A model generated the notes under the pieces. The model was not told the DNA's origin. It saw only the letters and a program-made list of their open reading frames with translations, and ran no database searches. This document shows, in pieces, positions 5,463 to 8,749 of a DNA stretch of 8,749 nt. Each line of letters opens with the position of its first letter. Position 1 is the first letter of the stretch. The DNA is from Streptococcus sp. (GTDB lineage Bacteria > Bacillota > Bacilli > Lactobacillales > Aerococcaceae): positions 1 to 8,749 of the forward strand of contig JABZYY010000047.1 of assembly GCA_015264885.1 (NCBI GenBank), written 5' to 3'. The translations under genes and the position numbers were made by a program.

Positions 5463-6941
5463 ATGAAACCATTATTAGAACAATTAGAATTAAATACGAA
5501 ACAAGATAAAGTTGTTTACCGACATGATTTAATGCCGGAAGAAGAGTTGACGGCAAGTCTTGTCTGGGAGTACTCAGATAAGCTAGCGGCATACTTGCAT
5601 GAGACATACAAAGGGGATAAATCTCCAATCGTAGTCTATGGTCATAAGCATCCGTTTATGTTGGTGTACTTTTTGGCTTGTGTAAAATCAGGTCATGCCT
5701 ATTGTCCAGTTGATGTGAATACACCAATTGACCGCGTTGAAGATATTATCGCAACCGTTAAGAGCCCAGTCGTGCTCGTGAGTGAAGAAATTTCACTCGA
5801 TGTACCAACATTGACAGTCCCTGAAGCTAAAGAAGTGATTGCTTCTACGACCAAACGTATTTCAAAAGACCATTATGTTCAAGGTGAAGATATTTTCTAT
5901 ATTATCTTTACTTCAGGAAGTACAGGGAAGCCAAAAGGAGTTTCGATTACTTACAATAACTTGAACCATTTCTTGGATTGGTACACAGGGTATTACAAAG
6001 AGAAAGGGCCTCAAGTTTTTCTTGGGCATCCGCCATTCTCATTTGATTTATCAGTAATGTCACTTTGGCCAGCGCTCTATATGCATGCGCCGCTTGTTCA
6101 AATTGATAAAGAGCATTTACAAGATTTCAAAGTGTTATTTAAAACATTAGAGGAGTCTAAAGCAACGGTATGGATTTCAACGCCATCGTTTGCGGAAATG
6201 TGCTTGGTGGATCCAAGTTTCAACCAAGAATTGCTCCCTGAATTAGAGCAATTTGTATTCTGCGGTGAGAAGTTATTTAGCGCCACTGTTGAAAAACTAA
6301 TGGAACGATTCCCGCGTGCGGAAGTGGTGAACACATATGGACCAACGGAATCAACCGTTATGGTAACGTGGATGCCACTAACACGAGAATTGTTAGAGAA
6401 GTATCCAGATAATCTACCAGTAGGTGTGATTAAACCTGGAACTACTGTCTTGATTGATGGCCCAGAAAGCGGCGAAATCATTATTTACGGAAATACTGTG
6501 GCAAAAGGTTATTATGAAAACCCTGAAATGAATGCGAAACATTTCTTTGAAGTAGACGGAGAGCGTGCATATCGTACGGGGGACGTGGGGCATTTCGAAG
6601 GGGATTTATTATTCTGCGAAGGACGAATCGATTTCCAAATCAAATTACATGGGCACCGTATCGAGTTGGAAGATATCGACAATAACTTATTGAAGAATCC
6701 GAAAATTCGTCAGGCCGCAACGGTTCCTTCGATGGCAGATGGGAAAGTAAAATCGATTACGTCGTTTGTCGTGTATAACGAACCAATCGAAAAACGGTTT
6801 GAAACAGTCAAACTCGTGAAAAAAGAATTGGCGCAACATGTGCCGGAATATATGATTCCAAAGAAAGTCGTCTTCTTAGACGAAATGCCATTAAATAACA
6901 ATGGTAAAATTGATAAAAAACAATTAAAGGAGCTTGTGTAG
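5463..6941 (+). CDS. dltA: D-alanine--D-alanyl carrier protein ligase DltA
   Basis: DltA activates D-alanine with ATP and loads it onto the phosphopantetheine arm of DltC, the first step of teichoic acid D-alanylation, in the cytoplasm. The 492-residue adenylation enzyme has the P-loop-like A3 motif TSGSTGKPKG (150-159), A5 NTYGPTEST, A7 YRTGD, hinge motif GRIDFQIKLHGHRIE, and the C-terminal catalytic Lys482 in NNGKID. FCGE with Cys267 corresponds to the active-site cysteine (Cys269 in the Bacillus cereus enzyme) that favours D- over L-alanine. Length is close to the family's roughly 500. The ATG at 5463 follows GGGAG (5452-5456) by six bases; a TTG at 5439 in the same frame would place the site inside the gene. 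It is first in the dlt operon, with three bases between its stop and dltB. Confidence 0.96.
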   Translation: MKPLLEQLELNTKQDKVVYRHDLMPEEELTASLVWEYSDKLAAYLHETYKGDKSPIVVYGHKHPFMLVYFLACVKSGHAYCPVDVNTPIDRVEDIIATVKSPVVLVSEEISLDVPTLTVPEAKEVIASTTKRISKDHYVQGEDIFYIIFTSGSTGKPKGVSITYNNLNHFLDWYTGYYKEKGPQVFLGHPPFSFDLSVMSLWPALYMHAPLVQIDKEHLQDFKVLFKTLEESKATVWISTPSFAEMCLVDPSFNQELLPELEQFVFCGEKLFSATVEKLMERFPRAEVVNTYGPTESTVMVTWMPLTRELLEKYPDNLPVGVIKPGTTVLIDGPESGEIIIYGNTVAKGYYENPEMNAKHFFEVDGERAYRTGDVGHFEGDLLFCEGRIDFQIKLHGHRIELEDIDNNLLKNPKIRQAATVPSMADGKVKSITSFVVYNEPIEKRFETVKLVKKELAQHVPEYMIPKKVVFLDEMPLNNNGKIDKKQLKELV

Positions 6942-6944
6942 TCG

Positions 6945-8105
6945 ATGCATTATTTTGAAGGTCTCTCTTTCTTTATGACGCTAGGACTTGTCTTAATCGT
7001 AGCGTTCATACTAAATGTCTTTCAAAAATCTACGTATTATCTATCATTACTATTCTCATTAGTGATGGTCTATTTCGTGTTCATTAAAACGCCGGACCAA
7101 CTGATTGCGCTATTGGGATTTGTATTGGTGGGGTACATTTTGATGCAGTTGACCTCTAAGCTTAAAGAGCGGAAGAAGACGATGCCAATCATGGTGTTGT
7201 TAGCAGGATTGCCGTTAATTGTGGTGAAAATTTTGCCTGTGTTTCATGTGAATGGATTTGGTTTTTTAGGAATTTCTTATATGACCTTCAAATTAGTCCA
7301 AATCATAGTTGAGATGTATGACGGGTTGATTGAAAAGCCGATGTCTGTTCTCGATTACACACATTTCTTGTTATTCTTTCCAGCGCTTAGTTCCGGACCG
7401 ATTGACCGTAGTCGCAGATTTATGGACGATTGGCAGAAACAAAGAAGCCGAGTGGAGTATTTAGAACTCGCAGGTACAGGTATTTTTAGGTTAGTGTTAG
7501 GTTTATTCTATAAGTTGGTATTATCCGGAATGGTATTCCAACATATGAATGGGCCGATGGGGAAAGATGTGACCTATCTCGTCGGGTATATGTATCTTTA
7601 CACCGCATACTTGTTCTTTGACTTTGCTGGATACAGTTTAATGGCAGTAGGGGCAAGTAATATTCTAGGTGTTGAAACGCCGATGAACTTTAACTTCCCA
7701 TTTATCAGTATCGACATTAAAGACTTCTGGAACAGATGGCATATTACGCTTTCGACATGGCTACGTGACTTTGTTTTCTCGCGTGTTGTCATGCGATTCA
7801 TGCGTAAGAAAGTCTTTAAGAAGAGGCTGACGACGGCGATGGTGGCCTATATGATCAATATGACCTTCATGGGATTTTGGCATGGGGTGACGCTGGACTA
7901 CATCATCTACGGTGTGTATCACGGAGTGTTGATGGCATCGTTTGAGTGGTATCAGAAGAAGTCGAAATTTTATAAGAAAAACAAGAATAAGACATGGTAT
8001 AAAATCACAAGCTGGCTCATTACGATGCATTTAGTAATGTTAGGATTCTTGATTTTTTCAGGAAAACCATTATTATGGATAAGTAAATTAATTTCAATGC
8101 AATAG
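6945..8105 (+). CDS. dltB: Teichoic acid D-alanyltransferase DltB (MBOAT family)
   Basis: DltB is a polytopic membrane O-acyltransferase that accepts D-alanine from DltC and passes it across the membrane toward lipoteichoic acid. The 386-residue product has many hydrophobic segments, from an N-terminal one at about 8-25 to a C-terminal one around 355-375. It carries the two MBOAT histidine regions: FWNRWHITLSTWLRDF with His266, and MGFWHG with His313, the presumed catalytic histidine. SSGPIDR, a conserved DltB loop, is also present. It is slightly shorter than many DltB proteins (about 400), without an evident internal gap. Its ribosome binding site AAAGGAG (6926-6932) lies inside the end of dltA, 12 bases from the ATG, so translation is likely coupled. 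dltC starts 11 bases after its stop. Confidence 0.95.
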   Translation: MHYFEGLSFFMTLGLVLIVAFILNVFQKSTYYLSLLFSLVMVYFVFIKTPDQLIALLGFVLVGYILMQLTSKLKERKKTMPIMVLLAGLPLIVVKILPVFHVNGFGFLGISYMTFKLVQIIVEMYDGLIEKPMSVLDYTHFLLFFPALSSGPIDRSRRFMDDWQKQRSRVEYLELAGTGIFRLVLGLFYKLVLSGMVFQHMNGPMGKDVTYLVGYMYLYTAYLFFDFAGYSLMAVGASNILGVETPMNFNFPFISIDIKDFWNRWHITLSTWLRDFVFSRVVMRFMRKKVFKKRLTTAMVAYMINMTFMGFWHGVTLDYIIYGVYHGVLMASFEWYQKKSKFYKKNKNKTWYKITSWLITMHLVMLGFLIFSGKPLLWISKLISMQ

Positions 8106-8116
8106 GAGGGATTTCC

Positions 8117-8347
8117 GTGGAAGAAAGAATTTTAGAAATTTTAGAAGAAATTTGCGAAGATGAAGTAGTATACGAAGATAAAGATATTAACTTAAAAGAA
8201 GAAGGGTTAATGGATTCATTAGCATTCGTTGAACTTCTTGTTCGTTTAGAAGAGTTCGGTATCGAAGTGGCTCCAACAGAAGTGACTTACGAAGAAATCG
8301 ATACTCCAAATAAAATTATTAAGTACGTTTCAGAACGTGTTGGTTAA
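8117..8347 (+). CDS. dltC: D-alanyl carrier protein DltC
   Basis: DltC is a small acidic carrier protein that holds D-alanine as a thioester on 4'-phosphopantetheine and delivers it to DltB. The 76-residue product is rich in Glu and Asp and contains GLMDSLAFVELL, with Ser34 the phosphopantetheine attachment site. Its length is within the normal range. It starts with GTG; AGGAGGG (8104-8110) is six bases upstream and overlaps the dltB stop, which decides the start. It is the last gene of the operon: a strong terminator lies just downstream and no dltD follows, unlike most dlt operons. Confidence 0.96.
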   Translation: MEERILEILEEICEDEVVYEDKDINLKEEGLMDSLAFVELLVRLEEFGIEVAPTEVTYEEIDTPNKIIKYVSERVG

Positions 8348-8358
8348 TTTGAAATAGT

Positions 8359-8390
8359 AAAAGGCGCTTCCTGTGAGGAGAGCGCCTTTT
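8359..8390. terminator. Bidirectional terminator between dltC and the convergent capA-like gene
   Basis: AAAAGGCGCT (8359-8368) pairs perfectly with AGCGCCTTTT (8381-8390), and TCC/GGA extends the stem inside with one bulged G. The A-run on one side and T-run on the other give a U-tract in either direction. It starts 12 bases after the dltC stop and ends seven bases from the stop of the minus-strand gene, so it can serve both. Confidence 0.9.
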
Positions 8391-8396
8391 GTGTGT

Positions 8397-8749
8397 TTAG
8401 AATTTAATATTTAATAGTTTGTTTACTTCGGTATAAGCGGATTGGATTCGCTCAAGCGTTTCTTTATCGACGGTATGCTCTAGAGGTCCGCCTGGCATAT
8501 AGTTTTCAGCGAGAAAGACTTGATAGTCGTAAGCAGGTCCTTCCATAAAGCTACGGTCGATTTTGGTCCGTGAAACCCATGTTGGATGAGCCTTAACGCT
8601 TGTGAGGGTCGTCTTGCCGTTTTCTTTTTCAATCGTGATATCCATAATCACGCCACGTTCGGTCCAGATGTTTTCTAAGGTTTCGACGCGTTGGTTAGAA
8701 AGGAGGTTCCCCATTGAGTAGATGATGAATTTCTTTTCACCATCTTTTG
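8397..8749 (-). CDS. CapA-family protein, C-terminal part (5' end beyond window)
   Basis: The minus strand is open from the window edge to the TAA at 8399-8397, giving the last 116 residues or so of a larger protein. The fragment begins KDGEKKFIIYSMGNLLSNQR; the YS-(L/M)-GN-(F/L)-x-SNQR pattern and the following ERGVIMDI are characteristic of the CapA (PGA_cap) metallophosphatase-like family, linked to capsule or poly-gamma-glutamate synthesis and often surface-anchored. A methionine at 8714 lies within this conserved motif and is therefore not the real start; the frame stays open upstream of it. The N-terminal metal-binding part and any signal anchor are not visible. The gene is convergent with the dlt operon and shares its terminator. 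A role in cell-envelope polymer metabolism is likely, but the polymer is unknown. Confidence 0.75.
   Translation of the reverse strand, partial: KDGEKKFIIYSMGNLLSNQRVETLENIWTERGVIMDITIEKENGKTTLTSVKAHPTWVSRTKIDRSFMEGPAYDYQVFLAENYMPGGPLEHTVDKETLERIQSAYTEVNKLLNIKF

Noticed and set aside
6098..6481. Minus-strand open frame of 127 codons within dltA
   Set aside because: It lies entirely opposite conserved dltA motifs, resembles no known protein and has no ribosome binding site; it is a shadow of the coding strand. The other minus-strand frames inside metN, metI, metQ, the M20 gene and dltB are rejected for the same reason.
8397..8714. Complete small protein starting at the minus-strand ATG at 8714
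   Set aside because: That methionine lies inside the conserved CapA-family YS-M-GN motif and the frame stays open to the window edge, so it is the C-terminus of a larger gene.

Overview
The window looks like chromosomal DNA from a low-GC Gram-positive bacterium, most likely a member of Lactobacillales (a Carnobacteriaceae/Granulicatella-like lineage would fit, but the genus is inference). Three things point there: AT-rich genes with strong AGGAGG-type ribosome binding sites, a methionine-specific T-box rather than a SAM riboswitch in front of a methionine transporter, and a dlt (D-alanyl-teichoic acid) operon.

Left edge (1-830): a minus-strand TehB-type methyltransferase, cut by the window edge, is divergent from the methionine operon. 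The interval between them holds a perfect 12-bp palindrome and a second dyad with a 5-nt spacer, both candidate operators.

Methionine region (about 798-5321): a promoter, then a long T-box leader with specifier codon AUG and clear antiterminator and terminator forms. It is followed by metN (ATPase), metI (permease), metQ (substrate-binding lipoprotein) and an M20-family amidohydrolase, ending at an intrinsic terminator. The T-box should let transcription proceed when uncharged tRNA(Met) accumulates. The transporter imports methionine, and the M20 enzyme plausibly releases amino acids from N-acylated or similar conjugates. Two structures interrupt the operon. Between metI and metQ lies a roughly 210-nt repeat and hairpin element made of direct, tandem and inverted repeats. 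Between metQ and the M20 gene lies an 11-bp hairpin that may be a leaky terminator.

Teichoic acid region (about 5320-8390): a promoter with an extended -10, preceded by a near-perfect 16-bp palindrome and followed by a 5'-UTR hairpin, drives dltA-dltB-dltC. These encode D-alanine activation, the MBOAT membrane acyltransferase and the D-alanyl carrier protein. The usual dltD does not follow dltC, and no dltX-like small ORF precedes dltA, so the operon is incomplete compared with the common dltXABCD arrangement.

Right edge (8397-8749): the C-terminal end of a convergent minus-strand CapA-family protein, sharing a bidirectional terminator with dltC.

The least explained element is the metI-metQ intercistronic repeat array. 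The missing dltD/dltX and the dlt promoter palindrome come next. No transposase, phage gene, CRISPR array, tRNA or rRNA was seen.
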